Positions 1-8,214 of a stretch of 64,000 bases of DNA are shown here, in pieces. The notes under the pieces were generated by a model, which ran no database searches, was not told the DNA's origin, and saw nothing but the letters and a program-made list of their open reading frames with translations. Location: the NCBI RefSeq assembly GCF_029338255.1, contig NZ_CP119787.1:62001-126000 (forward strand), in the 5' to 3' direction. This DNA comes from Haloarcula halobia (GTDB lineage Archaea; Halobacteriota; Halobacteria; Halobacteriales; Haloarculaceae). Both the position numbers and the translations under genes were made by a program. Position 1 is the stretch's first letter. Each line of letters starts with the position of its first letter.

Positions 1-950
1 GTTCGCCGGGCGACGACGCGCCCGCTCGCGTCGCGGACCGTGACCGTATCGCCCCCGTTGTTCCAGACCGCCCTGGTACGTCCCCAGTAGCGGTCCGTCT
101 CGGTGTCGGTGCCGGCCCCGGTGTGGAGGGTCACCCGGTCGCCGGGGGCGAGCGTCAGCGCGTCGAACGTGTAGACGTGGTCGGCCGCGTCGGCGACCGT
201 CCACCCGGTCAGGTCCAGCGCCGACTCGCCGCGGTTCTCGAAGACGACGTACTCGTCGTTCAGGTTCTCGTTGTCGTCGCCGGCGGCGTCGGCGTTGATC
301 GTCGCTATCGCCAGGCCGGTCTCGCCGGCCGTGACCGTCCCGCCGTCGGCCACCGGCGTCCCCGTCGTTGCCGGGTCGACACAGCGCCAGAGGCCGCGAC
401 CGTTCTCGCGGGCCGCCGTCTCGGCGCTGTAGAACCGGTCCGCCCGCGAGAAGTCGCTGTCGTAGACCCTGGCGTGACCGGTGGCGACCAGGCGGTAGTT
501 GAACAGTCGGTCCTCGACGACGACGTACGCGAGCAGGCGGTCGTAGTAGCCCCGCCGGTCGGTCGCCGGGTCGAACGCGAGGCCGACCTCGCGGCCCAAC
601 AGGGCGTCTTTCGCGAAGTTCGAGGCGTCGGTGCCCGCCTCACGGAGACACGCCCGTCCCGCGTCGGTGTCGGGGACCCCCTCGAACTCCGCGGGGTCGT
701 TCTCGACGTGGACCTCGGGCGTGTCGACGCCGACGAGTCGCACGGTGTCGACGGTCCCGTTCGGGTACGCGACGCGAATCGTGTCGCCGTCGACGACGGC
801 GGTGACGCTCACCGAAACGGTGTCCTGTGGAATCGGGCCGGCCGACCCGACGGCGGTCGGCGTCGACGCCGACGGGGCGGACGCGGAGAAACCACCACAT
901 CCGGCGAGGGCGACCAGCAGCACGAGGGCGACGAGCGAGCGGCGGTCCAT
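1..950 (-). CDS. Secreted thermonuclease-family lipoprotein with lamin-tail domain (partial)
   Basis: Read from the ATG at 950 down to the left edge with no stop, so the C-terminus is cut off. The N-terminus is a lipoprotein signal: two Arg, a hydrophobic run, then LVALAGC with Cys18 as the lipidation site. The next domain fits staphylococcal nuclease-like (TNase) proteins: VVDGDTIRVAY, VRLVGVDTPEV, and further on FDPATDRRGYYDRLLAYV with the family's Asp/Arg cluster. The last part visible resembles a lamin-tail domain (NDEYVVFENRG, LTGWTVAD, VWNNGGDTVTVRD). In this family TNase plus LTD domains make cell-surface or secreted Ca-dependent nucleases. Inference: an anchored extracellular nuclease for DNA scavenging. 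Divergent from the CBS-MaoC gene. Confidence 0.85.
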   Translation of the reverse strand, partial: MDRRSLVALVLLVALAGCGGFSASAPSASTPTAVGSAGPIPQDTVSVSVTAVVDGDTIRVAYPNGTVDTVRLVGVDTPEVHVENDPAEFEGVPDTDAGRACLREAGTDASNFAKDALLGREVGLAFDPATDRRGYYDRLLAYVVVEDRLFNYRLVATGHARVYDSDFSRADRFYSAETAARENGRGLWRCVDPATTGTPVADGGTVTAGETGLAIATINADAAGDDNENLNDEYVVFENRGESALDLTGWTVADAADHVYTFDALTLAPGDRVTLHTGAGTDTETDRYWGRTRAVWNNGGDTVTVRDASGRVVARR

Positions 951-1026
951 CGCCGGAGAGACGGGCGGCGGGCCCACAAACCTGACGGGGGAGATTATGT
1001 CGCTGGGAGCGATAGTTCGACGCAGG

Positions 1027-1920
1027 ATGCTCGTCCCACTGCCAGTCCGCGACGTGATGACCGCCCCCGCACGAACCGGCACGAGAGACACGACGATCGT
1101 AGCAGTGGCGGGTCGGCTGCGCGACGAGGGCATCGGCTCGCTCGTCGTCGAGGCAGATGGCGAGCCCGTCGGCATCGTCACGGAGAGCGACGTCGTCGCC
1201 GTCACGGCCGAGGGGGGCGACGCGACGGCGCTGACCGTCGGCGACGTGATGTCTTCGCCGCTCGTGACGATACGCCCGGACGCGAACATCGAGGCCGCCG
1301 TCGAGCGGTTGCGGTCCCACGGCATCAAGAAGCTGCCCGTCGTCGACGACGGCGTCCTGGTCGGCATCGTGACCACGACGGACCTCTCGCACTACATTCC
1401 CCAGCTCGCCCATCCGACGCCGGCGCCGGACCTCCCCCACCAGCGCAAGCGGTTCACGCGCCCCGACACCGTCTACGAGGACGACGACTGGACCTTCGAG
1501 AGCTACGGCGTCGAGGACGGCATCGACGTCGGCGACCACGTCCGCTTCAGCAAGACCCTCACCGAGGAGGACGTCGAGCAGTTCGCCGAGGTCAGCGGCG
1601 ACACCAACCGCCTCCACCTGGACGCCGAGTTCGCCGAGGGGACCCGCTTTGGCCGCCGCATCGTCCACGGCACGCTGGTCTCGGGGCTCATCAGCGCCGC
1701 GCTCGCCCGCCTGCCGGGGCTCATCATCTACATCTCACAGGAGCTCAGCTACCGCGCTCCCGTCGACATCGGCGAGCGTGTCACCGCCCACTGCGAAGTC
1801 GTCGAGCGCATCAGGGACGACCGGTTCCGCCTCACGACGGCCGTCGACGGCGCCGACGGCGAGGCCGCCCTCGAGGGCGAGGCCGTCGTCATCTCGGACC
1901 CCATCCCCGAGACGCGGTGA
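1027..1920 (+). CDS. CBS-pair protein fused to a MaoC-like (R)-hydratase domain
   Basis: 297 aa from ATG 1027; an in-frame ATG at 997 would add ten residues, but 1027 gives the usual haloarchaeal opening MLVPLPVRDVMT and has a TATA-like GATTAT about 30 nt upstream. Two CBS motifs lie at about residues 5-65 and 70-125 (PVGIVTESDVV, LVGIVTTTDL), the usual nucleotide-sensing pair. Residues about 165-295 form a hot-dog MaoC hydratase domain with the signature GDTNRLHLD (Asp192, Asn194, His197) and GRRIVHGTLVSGL. The family hydrates trans-2-enoyl-CoA to (R)-3-hydroxyacyl-CoA. The fusion suggests a hydratase controlled by adenylate binding (inference). Confidence 0.85.
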   Translation: MLVPLPVRDVMTAPARTGTRDTTIVAVAGRLRDEGIGSLVVEADGEPVGIVTESDVVAVTAEGGDATALTVGDVMSSPLVTIRPDANIEAAVERLRSHGIKKLPVVDDGVLVGIVTTTDLSHYIPQLAHPTPAPDLPHQRKRFTRPDTVYEDDDWTFESYGVEDGIDVGDHVRFSKTLTEEDVEQFAEVSGDTNRLHLDAEFAEGTRFGRRIVHGTLVSGLISAALARLPGLIIYISQELSYRAPVDIGERVTAHCEVVERIRDDRFRLTTAVDGADGEAALEGEAVVISDPIPETR

Positions 1921-3000
1921 TCAGAGGCCAAGCAGGACGACGAGTGCGGCGGCGATCCAGACGATCTTCAGGCCGGTGTTCACGACGATGACCTTCGTCC
2001 CGAACTCCCGGCCCCAGATGCCGTACTGGAACGGGATGGAGCGCTTGAACGTCGAGACGGCAAAGGAGACGATGCCGCCGACGAGCATCGTCGCGACGGC
2101 GGTGCGGGCGGTGAAGGTGCCGTCGGCGATGAGCGGTGCGATGACGGCCGCCCCCGAGGTCGTATCCAGTGCGTAGGCGGCGACGACGGGTGCGGCCGCA
2201 CCGGGCAGGCCGAGCGACCCGGCGAGCGCGTCGGCGGTGGCAGTGACGCTCGCCCCGCCCGGGCCAAGCAGCGCGAGCAGTTCCTCGGAGTAGGCGACCA
2301 GCAGCGAGACGACGACGTAGATGGCGACCAGTCGCGGGAGGATGTCCCGGATCCGGTCCAGCGTCTGCCCGTAGGCCTCCCGGACCGCGGCCTCGCGGCT
2401 CTCGGGGCCGTCGGTACCCGCATCGGGAGCGTTCCCGTCGTCGGCCCGCCCGCCGTCGGTGCTGGCGTCGAGGTCCGCTGTGCGGCGCGTCGACCCGTCG
2501 AGCAAGAGCGCGCCGGCGACGATGCCGGTCAGCGTTATCGCCAGCGCGACCAGCCCCCGTGTCGCGACGTAGAGCACCCCGACCTCGAGGCCGAGGATGG
2601 GGATGAGGACCGGCGCGTAGAAGGTCACGATGTGCTGGGCGAAGCCGAAGAAGGTGTTTATCGTCACCGCGACCAGCGTCGCGCGGTCGTCGAGGACGCC
2701 CGACTCCCGGAAATCCGCGAGCATGCCGTAGCCCGCGGTGGTCGAGGCCGTCGTGGTCAGGATGGCGGTGCCCACCTCGTCGGGGAGATTCGCCGGGTCG
2801 GTGAGGTACCGCGAGACCGCCGCGATGCGCTCGACGAGGCCGAAGGCGACCGCGAGGTTCGCGAGGAAGACCCCCAGCGAGAGAAAGACCACGATGCGAA
2901 GCACCCGGTCGGCGACGGTCACGAGGACGTCGGCGAGCGGCGGCGTCGCGAGGACGGGAGCCACGGTCTGCACGGTCGGTAGTGAGGCGGTGACCGGCAA
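1921..3000 (-). CDS. Nucleoside-recognition (gate-domain) membrane protein
   Basis: 359 aa, polytopic membrane protein. The first half has hydrophobic segments around ILTTTASTTAGYGMLADF and an Asn-Thr-Phe-Phe-Gly motif. An Asp/Glu-rich hydrophilic loop at about residues 170-205 separates it from a second set of segments (LDTTSGAAVIAPLIADG, MLVGGIVSFAVSTFKRSIPF). This two-halved pattern fits the nucleoside-recognition/gate family, whose archaeal members have no known substrate. The codon at 3000 is TTG; in-frame GTGs at 2973 and 2964 are alternative starts. It lies 24 nt downstream of the mgtE-like pair on the same strand, so cotranscription is possible. Confidence 0.75.
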   Translation of the reverse strand: MPVTASLPTVQTVAPVLATPPLADVLVTVADRVLRIVVFLSLGVFLANLAVAFGLVERIAAVSRYLTDPANLPDEVGTAILTTTASTTAGYGMLADFRESGVLDDRATLVAVTINTFFGFAQHIVTFYAPVLIPILGLEVGVLYVATRGLVALAITLTGIVAGALLLDGSTRRTADLDASTDGGRADDGNAPDAGTDGPESREAAVREAYGQTLDRIRDILPRLVAIYVVVSLLVAYSEELLALLGPGGASVTATADALAGSLGLPGAAAPVVAAYALDTTSGAAVIAPLIADGTFTARTAVATMLVGGIVSFAVSTFKRSIPFQYGIWGREFGTKVIVVNTGLKIVWIAAALVVLLGL

Positions 3001-3024
3001 ATGTCCGTCGATGGCCGTCCGACC

Positions 3025-3599
3025 TTAGACGAGCACCCGGACGACGCCAAAGAGCACCAGCACGCCGAGCACGTCGCTGACGTTGGTGACGACCGGGATG
3101 ACGATGTCGTCGGGATCCAGCTCGAACCGGTAAGCGGCGTAGGCCGTCACCGCCGTGACGACGACCACCAGCGCAGCCAGCACGAGACCACTCGTCGTCG
3201 CGACGACGACGACCGTCAGGAATGGGAGCTGGACGGTCCCGAGCAGCGCCTGGAGCGCCCACGCGCCGGCCCCGACCAGCGGGAAGACCGTCAGCGCCAG
3301 CGCCACCGTCGCGACGGCGTTGCCCCCGAGCCGGTCGTCCGTGGGGTGAAACGAGACGATGCCGAGGTGGACCGCCGTCGAGAGCCTCGCGGCCGGATAC
3401 TTCCGAGGTTGCCCGCCATCCCGATGGTGACGGGGACGAGGACCAGCAGCGTGGGGTACTGCAGCAACACCGACTCGAACGTATCGAGCACGATGCCGCT
3501 CCCGAGTTCGATGGACGTCAGCACGACCAGCACGGGGAGCATGCGCCGCATGATGCCCCGGACCGACCACTGGTCGACGTACGTCGACACGTCAGCCAC
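3025..3599 (-). pseudogene. MgtE-type divalent cation transporter half, frameshifted
   Basis: A GTG at 3599 opens MADVSTYVDQWSVRGIMRRM, typical of the second MgtE integral-membrane half in haloarchaea. The frame is good through IGMAGNLGSI and then degenerates. The continuing frame (AARLSTAVHLGIVSFH to GVLVLFGVVRVLV, stop at 3025) is displaced by one base near 3400. Inserting one base after GGAAGTATCC restores a continuous Mg2+ channel domain. It overlaps the upstream paralogue by 8 nt, so the two halves would be made together and probably pair in the membrane. A one-base deletion from sequencing error is as likely as true inactivation. Confidence 0.8.
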
Positions 3600-4170
3600 C
3601 CCCCAGCGCCAGGACGATGCGGGTCGCGACCAGCAGCGTCGCGACGCCGACCACGTCCCCCGTCGTCGTCACCACCGGCCCCGCGAGCGTGTCGGGGTTC
3701 AGGCCCCGCCGGTAGCCGACGAAGACGACCGAGACCACGACGACGGTCAGGATGAGCCCCGAGACGACGCCCGCGAGCAGTGCGATGGCGACCAGCGTCG
3801 CCAGCGGCGCCGACGGCCGGCCCAGCGCGGTGAGCAACCCCACCGCGAGCACCGCCGAGAGCATGCTGACGAGCACGCCGTTGGCCAGCGACGCCGCGAC
3901 GGCCGCGTTGACGCGCTCGTCCGCGAGCGAGAGCGTCGGGTCGACCAGCCCCTGGTGAAGCGCAGACCCGAGCCGGCCACCGAGCGATCCGTAGACGTTC
4001 CCGCGGGTCGCAAGCAGCGCGGGCACGAGCACCAGCAGGCCGGCCACCTGCTCGAGCTCGGCGTCCATCCCCCCGAGGACGACGCCCGCAAAGAGGCCAC
4101 CGACTGCACTGAGGACCAGTACCGGAACGGACTCCCGATAGGCCTCGGTGGCGATCTCGCGGACGGTCAT
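3592..4170 (-). CDS. MgtE-type magnesium transporter integral-membrane domain protein
   Basis: 192 aa from ATG 4170 (MTVREIATEAYRES); an in-frame ATG at 4182 adds only four residues. The protein is almost entirely hydrophobic, about five membrane segments, with the MgtE pore-domain signature LVLVPALLATRGNVYGSLGGRLGSAL and a GPVVTTTGDVVGV motif near the end. Bacterial MgtE has N-terminal regulatory and CBS domains and works as a dimer; this is a stand-alone pore half followed by a second half in an overlapping frame. Role: Mg2+ or related divalent cation passage across the membrane. Confidence 0.82.
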   Translation of the reverse strand: MTVREIATEAYRESVPVLVLSAVGGLFAGVVLGGMDAELEQVAGLLVLVPALLATRGNVYGSLGGRLGSALHQGLVDPTLSLADERVNAAVAASLANGVLVSMLSAVLAVGLLTALGRPSAPLATLVAIALLAGVVSGLILTVVVVSVVFVGYRRGLNPDTLAGPVVTTTGDVVGVATLLVATRIVLALGGG

Positions 4171-4280
4171 TACCGACAGCATCCGAGCGCAGTCGCAAAA
4201 AGGGACCGAAGGCCCGACAGCGGGCCGTGCACCAGCCCGTCGGCTACCGGAGCGACCGTCTGCTGGCGGAGTCGGTGCGC

Positions 4281-4685
4281 TCAGTCCTCGTCTCGCTCGC
4301 TGCTGACGACCAGTACCGAGCGGTCGGTCCCGAGGATGACGTCCTGCGTGACGCTCCCGAACAGCGCCTTGCCGGCGGGCGAGCGCTTGCGGCCGGCGAG
4401 GACGATCAGGTCCGCGTCCTGGTCGTCGGCGACCTGGCGGATGGCCGCCCCGGGATCCCCGCTGGTGCCTTCGAGAGAGACGTCGATTCCGGCGTCCTCG
4501 AGCAGTTCCTTCGCCCGACGGACCGACGCGATCTGCGTGACGAACGCCCCTTCGCGGTTCTGTTCGAAGTCGTGTACCAGCGTGACGTGGACCGACTCGG
4601 TATCGAGTGGCAGACTCGTGAGTTCGGTGGCCTGTGCTCGCGCGCGTGTCTCGTCACGGTCGATGCCGACGACGATCTCGTACAT
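4281..4685 (-). CDS. UspA-family universal stress protein
   Basis: 134 aa, a single Usp domain. It opens MYEIVVGIDRDETRA, the usual beta strand with an Asp for nucleotide binding, and ends with the ATP-loop pattern GRKRSPAGKALFGSVTQ followed by VLVVSSE. Family members bind ATP or AMP and act as small soluble stress or signalling proteins. Transcribed alone; a TATA-like element sits 26-31 nt upstream of the start. Confidence 0.9.
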   Translation of the reverse strand: MYEIVVGIDRDETRARAQATELTSLPLDTESVHVTLVHDFEQNREGAFVTQIASVRRAKELLEDAGIDVSLEGTSGDPGAAIRQVADDQDADLIVLAGRKRSPAGKALFGSVTQDVILGTDRSVLVVSSERDED

Positions 4686-4710
4686 ACCCCACGGTAGTCA
4701 GAGCGGGGTC

Positions 4711-4716
4711 AAAATA
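4711..4716 (-). promoter_or_regulatory. TATA box of the UspA gene
   Basis: On the minus strand the sequence reads AGTATTTTGACC, centred about 28 nt before the ATG at 4685. This is the usual spacing for a leaderless haloarchaeal transcript. Confidence 0.55.
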
Positions 4717-4803
4717 CTGTGGGCCAGTCTCACGCGATGAGAACGGTGGGGCCGGTCGACGGGGCCGTACAGCCGTGGCGACGCCCGTCTGTGTCGACGA
4801 CGT

Positions 4804-5170
4804 TCAGCTGCCGTCGGCGCGGTGCAGGCGCCCCTCGGCGTCGAACTCGCCGTAGTCGCCGGTCGGATACCACTCGCCTCTGGTCGTGCTCGCCGCGACG
4901 TCGCGGGTCTCCCAGTAGCGGTCGGCGACGTGGTCCCCCCGGAACAGGATCTCGCCGTCCTCGCCCAGGGCCATCTCGGTCCCGGGCAGGGGCGACCCTA
5001 GCGCCGTCGGGGCCGAGGACCCGTGTGGCGTCACGCACCCGACGCCCGTCAGTTCCGTCGTCCCGTACACTTCGCTCACCGGGACGCCACAGCCCCACAG
5101 GAACTGGAGGCGCTCGGCCCCGAGGCCGTCGCCCCCCGAGAGCGCGTACTCGAGGTTCTCCAGCCGAACG
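4804..5170 (-). pseudogene. Displaced C-terminal part of the hemerythrin/AMP-ligase-like protein
   Basis: This segment continues the preceding fusion gene but in another frame. It reads LENLEYALSGGDGLGAERLQ, SEVYGTTELTGVGC, then GEILFRGDHVADRYWE and GEWYPTGDYGEFDAEGRLH before a TGA at 4804. These are core motifs of the second half of acyl-CoA/AMP ligases. The joint is near 5160: one missing base in GGCTGGAGAAC converts GLENLEY to GWRTSST. The final ligase subdomain with its catalytic Lys is absent. A further one-base shift at about 4810 would extend the frame (QLNVVDTDGRR) to a stop at 4730. Confidence 0.7.
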
Positions 5171-6632
5171 ACTCGCGCAGGGGCGCGAAGACGAGGCGTT
5201 CGGCCGCGGTATCGGTGAGCGACTCCCCGCCGCCGTCGCGCAGCTGCTGGCCCCGCTCGACCGCCCGGCCGTCGGCGAGGCGCCCCTTGACGCCGCCCAG
5301 GTCGTCGATGTGTGCCGCCAGTGCGTCCGCCAGGCGGTCGTAGACCCGCGGGAGGCCGACGAGGACCTCCGGGCTGAGCAGTCGCAGGCCCGCGAGCAGG
5401 TCGTCGCTCGGGACGTACGCGGCGGCCGCACCGCTGTCCCACAGGTAGTAGGTCGCGACCCGCTGGAAGACGTGCGACAGCGGGAGCGAACAGGTCCCGG
5501 TCCCCCCCGACGGGACGGGGAACTGATCGCCCAGCATCGCCACCGCCGCCAGCAGGTTCTGGTGTGAGAGCCCGACGCCCAGCGGTTCGGCCTCGGTGTC
5601 GAGTTCGTGGACGACGGTGGCGACGTCGTCCGGATCGGCCTCGAAGCCCGGCAGCGCGGGTCGGTCGCCCCTGGGGAGGTCGGCGACGTCGAAGACGGTC
5701 CCGGCGGCCCCGGCCACCGCCTCGCTCGGGTCGCCGTCGGTCACCAGCGCGTCGATGCCCGCCGTCGTCTCGGTCGCGACAGCCCGCTCCTCGTCGAACC
5801 CGGAGTAGATGGGAACGGAGACGACCCCGGCGAGATGACAGGCCAGGTCGGCGACCGACCACTCGTAGCACGGGCGGGTGCGAATCCCCAGGGTCGTCCC
5901 CGGCTCGACGCCGGCGTCGAGAAAGCCCGCGGCGACGGCCCTGGCGTCCCGGTAGAGCGTCTCGAAGGTTCGCGTCTCGAACTGGCCGTCCTCGTAGGCG
6001 TACGCCGCCGTCCGGTCGCCGTGCCGGTCGGCGAGGCCGCGGATCCAGTCCGCCATCGAGCCGTGTGGAATCGAGACGGCCCCGCCGACGTGGACGTCGC
6101 TCCCCAGGCGGACGCTCTCCTCGGACGCGTCGTAGGTCCGGTCGTCGTCGCGGGACTTGTTCAGCTTGCCCGGACTGTAGTCGTAGTCCTCGGGGACCGT
6201 CTCCGAGAAGTACTCGCCGTAGTTCTGGTCGACGTCGGCCCCGGCGATGTGGGAGTCCAGCCAGTCTCTCGCGAACTCGAGGACGTCGACGGTGATGGGT
6301 TCGCCCGCCTCGTGCTTCTCGCGGAACTCGCGGACGGTCTCGGCGAACTCTGCGTGCATCTCGCGGTGATTGTAGAAGCAGTCCGCACAGTCCATCGCGT
6401 ACCCGCAGTCCTGCATGAACTCCTCCTCGTCGCCGAAGTGGTACTCGGTGTACCGCTCCAGCTCCCGGAGGATGTCGCCGATCGCCGCCTCCGAGTGGCC
6501 CTCGTCGACGGCGACATAGAGGTCGTTCAGCAGACCAAAGAGGTGCTTGTGCTGTTCGTCGAACCTGTCGATGTCGGTGCTGTATCGCTCGTCGACCCAC
6601 TCGATGAACGTCTCCCCCGGCCCGGATGCCAT
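5076..6632 (-). CDS. Bacteriohemerythrin domain fused to a degenerate AMP-dependent acyl-CoA ligase domain (frameshifted 3' end)
   Basis: 518 codons open from ATG 6632. Residues 1-140 are a complete bacteriohemerythrin, with all seven di-iron ligands visible: His28 (DEQHKHLF), His65 and Glu69 (YHFGDEEEF), His89 and His93 (NHREMH), His128 and Asp133. After a charged linker (about 140-185) comes an AMP-ligase fold (DWIRGLADRHGDRTAAYAY, LSHQNLLAAVAML, LPRVYDRLADALAAHI). The ATP-binding P-loop, normally YTSGTTGEPKGV, reads HELDTEAEPLGV, so ATP-dependent activation is unlikely. The last ~25 codons are out of frame; the true continuation is the next-frame segment down to 4804. Hemerythrins bind O2 in the cytoplasm; an O2-sensing role for the fusion is inference. 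Confidence 0.75.
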   Translation of the reverse strand: MASGPGETFIEWVDERYSTDIDRFDEQHKHLFGLLNDLYVAVDEGHSEAAIGDILRELERYTEYHFGDEEEFMQDCGYAMDCADCFYNHREMHAEFAETVREFREKHEAGEPITVDVLEFARDWLDSHIAGADVDQNYGEYFSETVPEDYDYSPGKLNKSRDDDRTYDASEESVRLGSDVHVGGAVSIPHGSMADWIRGLADRHGDRTAAYAYEDGQFETRTFETLYRDARAVAAGFLDAGVEPGTTLGIRTRPCYEWSVADLACHLAGVVSVPIYSGFDEERAVATETTAGIDALVTDGDPSEAVAGAAGTVFDVADLPRGDRPALPGFEADPDDVATVVHELDTEAEPLGVGLSHQNLLAAVAMLGDQFPVPSGGTGTCSLPLSHVFQRVATYYLWDSGAAAAYVPSDDLLAGLRLLSPEVLVGLPRVYDRLADALAAHIDDLGGVKGRLADGRAVERGQQLRDGGGESLTDTAAERLVFAPLRESFGWRTSSTRSRGATASGPSASSSCGAVASR

Positions 6633-6707
6633 ACGTGTCTTTCAGAAATTCGAATACAAAAAACGCCAAACCGATTCCCAGCGGGTGAAAACCTCCGCTG
6701 GCCCGGA

Positions 6708-8123
6708 TCAGTCGCCGAACGGGCCGCCACCGCCGCCGCCCATGCCACCCATGCCGCCCATGCCCCCGCCACCGCCGCCGCCCTGCTGCATCTGTTTCAT
6801 CATCCGCTCCATGTCGCCGTCGCCCATGCCCTGGAACTGCTTTAACATCTGCTCCATCTGCTTGTGCTGCTGGAGCAGCTCGCGGACGCGTTCCTCGGGT
6901 TTGCCCGACCCGCGGGCGATGCGCTCGGTCCGGGACTGGCCGACGACGCGGGGGTTCTCCAGCTCCTCGTCGGTCATCGAGTCCATGATGACCTCGAAGT
7001 CGACCATCCGTTCCTGGGTGACGTCCATGGCGTCGTCGGGCAGCTGGTCCATCAGCCCGCCGCCAAGGCCCGGAATCATGTCCAGCACCTGGTCGAGGGG
7101 GCCCATCTTGTTCATCGTCTGCATCTGCTTTCGCATGTCGTTGAGGGTGAAGGGCCCGTCCATCATGTCCTCGGGGTCCCAGTCCTCGTCTTCCTCCTGG
7201 GTCTCGGTCATCGCGCGCTCGACGCGCTCGGTGAGTTGCTTCAGGTCGCCCATCCCCAGCAGGCGGGAGATGAACCCCGAGGGCTCGAAGCGCTCGATGT
7301 CCTTGACGGTCTCCCCCGACCCGAGGAAGGCGATGGTCGAGTCCGTCTCGTTGACGGCGGCGAGTGCGCCCCCACCTTTCGCCGTCCCGTCGAGCTTGGT
7401 GATGACGACGCCGTCGATGCCGATGGCCGACTCGAAGTCGGCGGCCTGGCTCTTGGCGCTCTGCCCCATCGCGGCGTCCAGCACCAGCAGGTTCCGGTCG
7501 GGGTTCACCTCGGCCTCGATTCGCTCGATCTGCTCGATGAGCTCCTCGTTGAGCCCGTCCCGACCGGCGGTGTCGACGATGCGGACGTCGGCCTCTTTCG
7601 TCGCTTCGAGCCCCTCGCGGGCGATCTTCACCGGGTCGTCGGCGTCCGGGTCGCCGTAGAAGTCGACCTCGGCGTTGTCGGCCATCTGCTCGGCCTGGTC
7701 GTACGCCCCCGGTCGATCCGTGTCGGTCTGGATGATGGCCGGGTGCAGCCCCTTCGTCGAGAACCACCACGCCATCTTCGCGGCCGTCGTGGTCTTCCCC
7801 GACCCGTAGAGGCCGGCGAGCATGATGGTCTGTTCCTCCAGCGGGAGGTCCGTCGACTCCCCGACCAGGTCGACCAGCTCCTCGTAGACGATGCGCAGGA
7901 CCCAGTCGCGCGGCGAGGTGCCGGCGGGCGGGTCCTCGTCGAGTGCGCGTGACTTGATGCTCTCCGAGAGGTCCTGAACGAGCGAGACGTCGACGTCGGC
8001 CTGGAGCAGGGAGCGCTGTATCTCCCGGACGACGTCCTCGACGTCCTCCTCGGAGATGCGGGACTTCCCCCGGAGGTTGTCGAGCGTCCCGCGAAGCGAG
8101 CTCCCGAGATCGTCGAGTACCAT
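6708..8123 (-). CDS. srp54: Signal recognition particle GTPase SRP54
   Basis: 471 aa from ATG 8123 ([12 protein letters not shown]), the family's normal length and start. The N domain (about 1-85) is followed by the GTPase G domain: P-loop [13 protein letters not shown] at 104-116, DTAGR at 184-188, [10 protein letters not shown] at 242-251. The M domain from about 300 is Met-rich ([14 protein letters not shown] and a final Met/Gln helix) for signal-peptide and 7S RNA binding. It ends in a Gly/Met-rich tail. It binds signal sequences on the ribosome and docks with FtsY, encoded 2.5 kb away on the same strand. A TTTACC element about 28 nt upstream suggests a leaderless transcript. Confidence 0.97.
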   Translation of the reverse strand: MVLDDLGSSLRGTLDNLRGKSRISEEDVEDVVREIQRSLLQADVDVSLVQDLSESIKSRALDEDPPAGTSPRDWVLRIVYEELVDLVGESTDLPLEEQTIMLAGLYGSGKTTTAAKMAWWFSTKGLHPAIIQTDTDRPGAYDQAEQMADNAEVDFYGDPDADDPVKIAREGLEATKEADVRIVDTAGRDGLNEELIEQIERIEAEVNPDRNLLVLDAAMGQSAKSQAADFESAIGIDGVVITKLDGTAKGGGALAAVNETDSTIAFLGSGETVKDIERFEPSGFISRLLGMGDLKQLTERVERAMTETQEEDEDWDPEDMMDGPFTLNDMRKQMQTMNKMGPLDQVLDMIPGLGGGLMDQLPDDAMDVTQERMVDFEVIMDSMTDEELENPRVVGQSRTERIARGSGKPEERVRELLQQHKQMEQMLKQFQGMGDGDMERMMKQMQQGGGGGGGMGGMGGMGGGGGGPFGD

Positions 8124-8214
8124 TTGCCAGTCGGTACGCGGTCGGGTCGGTAAAGGCTTGCCGTCCACACATCGATGCCGAAAGCAACATACCCATCTGT
8201 CGTCTGGCTCGCGT

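Noticed and set aside
123-1991. 622-codon plus-strand frame
   Set aside because: Arg-rich shadow of the thermonuclease and CBS-MaoC genes, with no recognisable domain.
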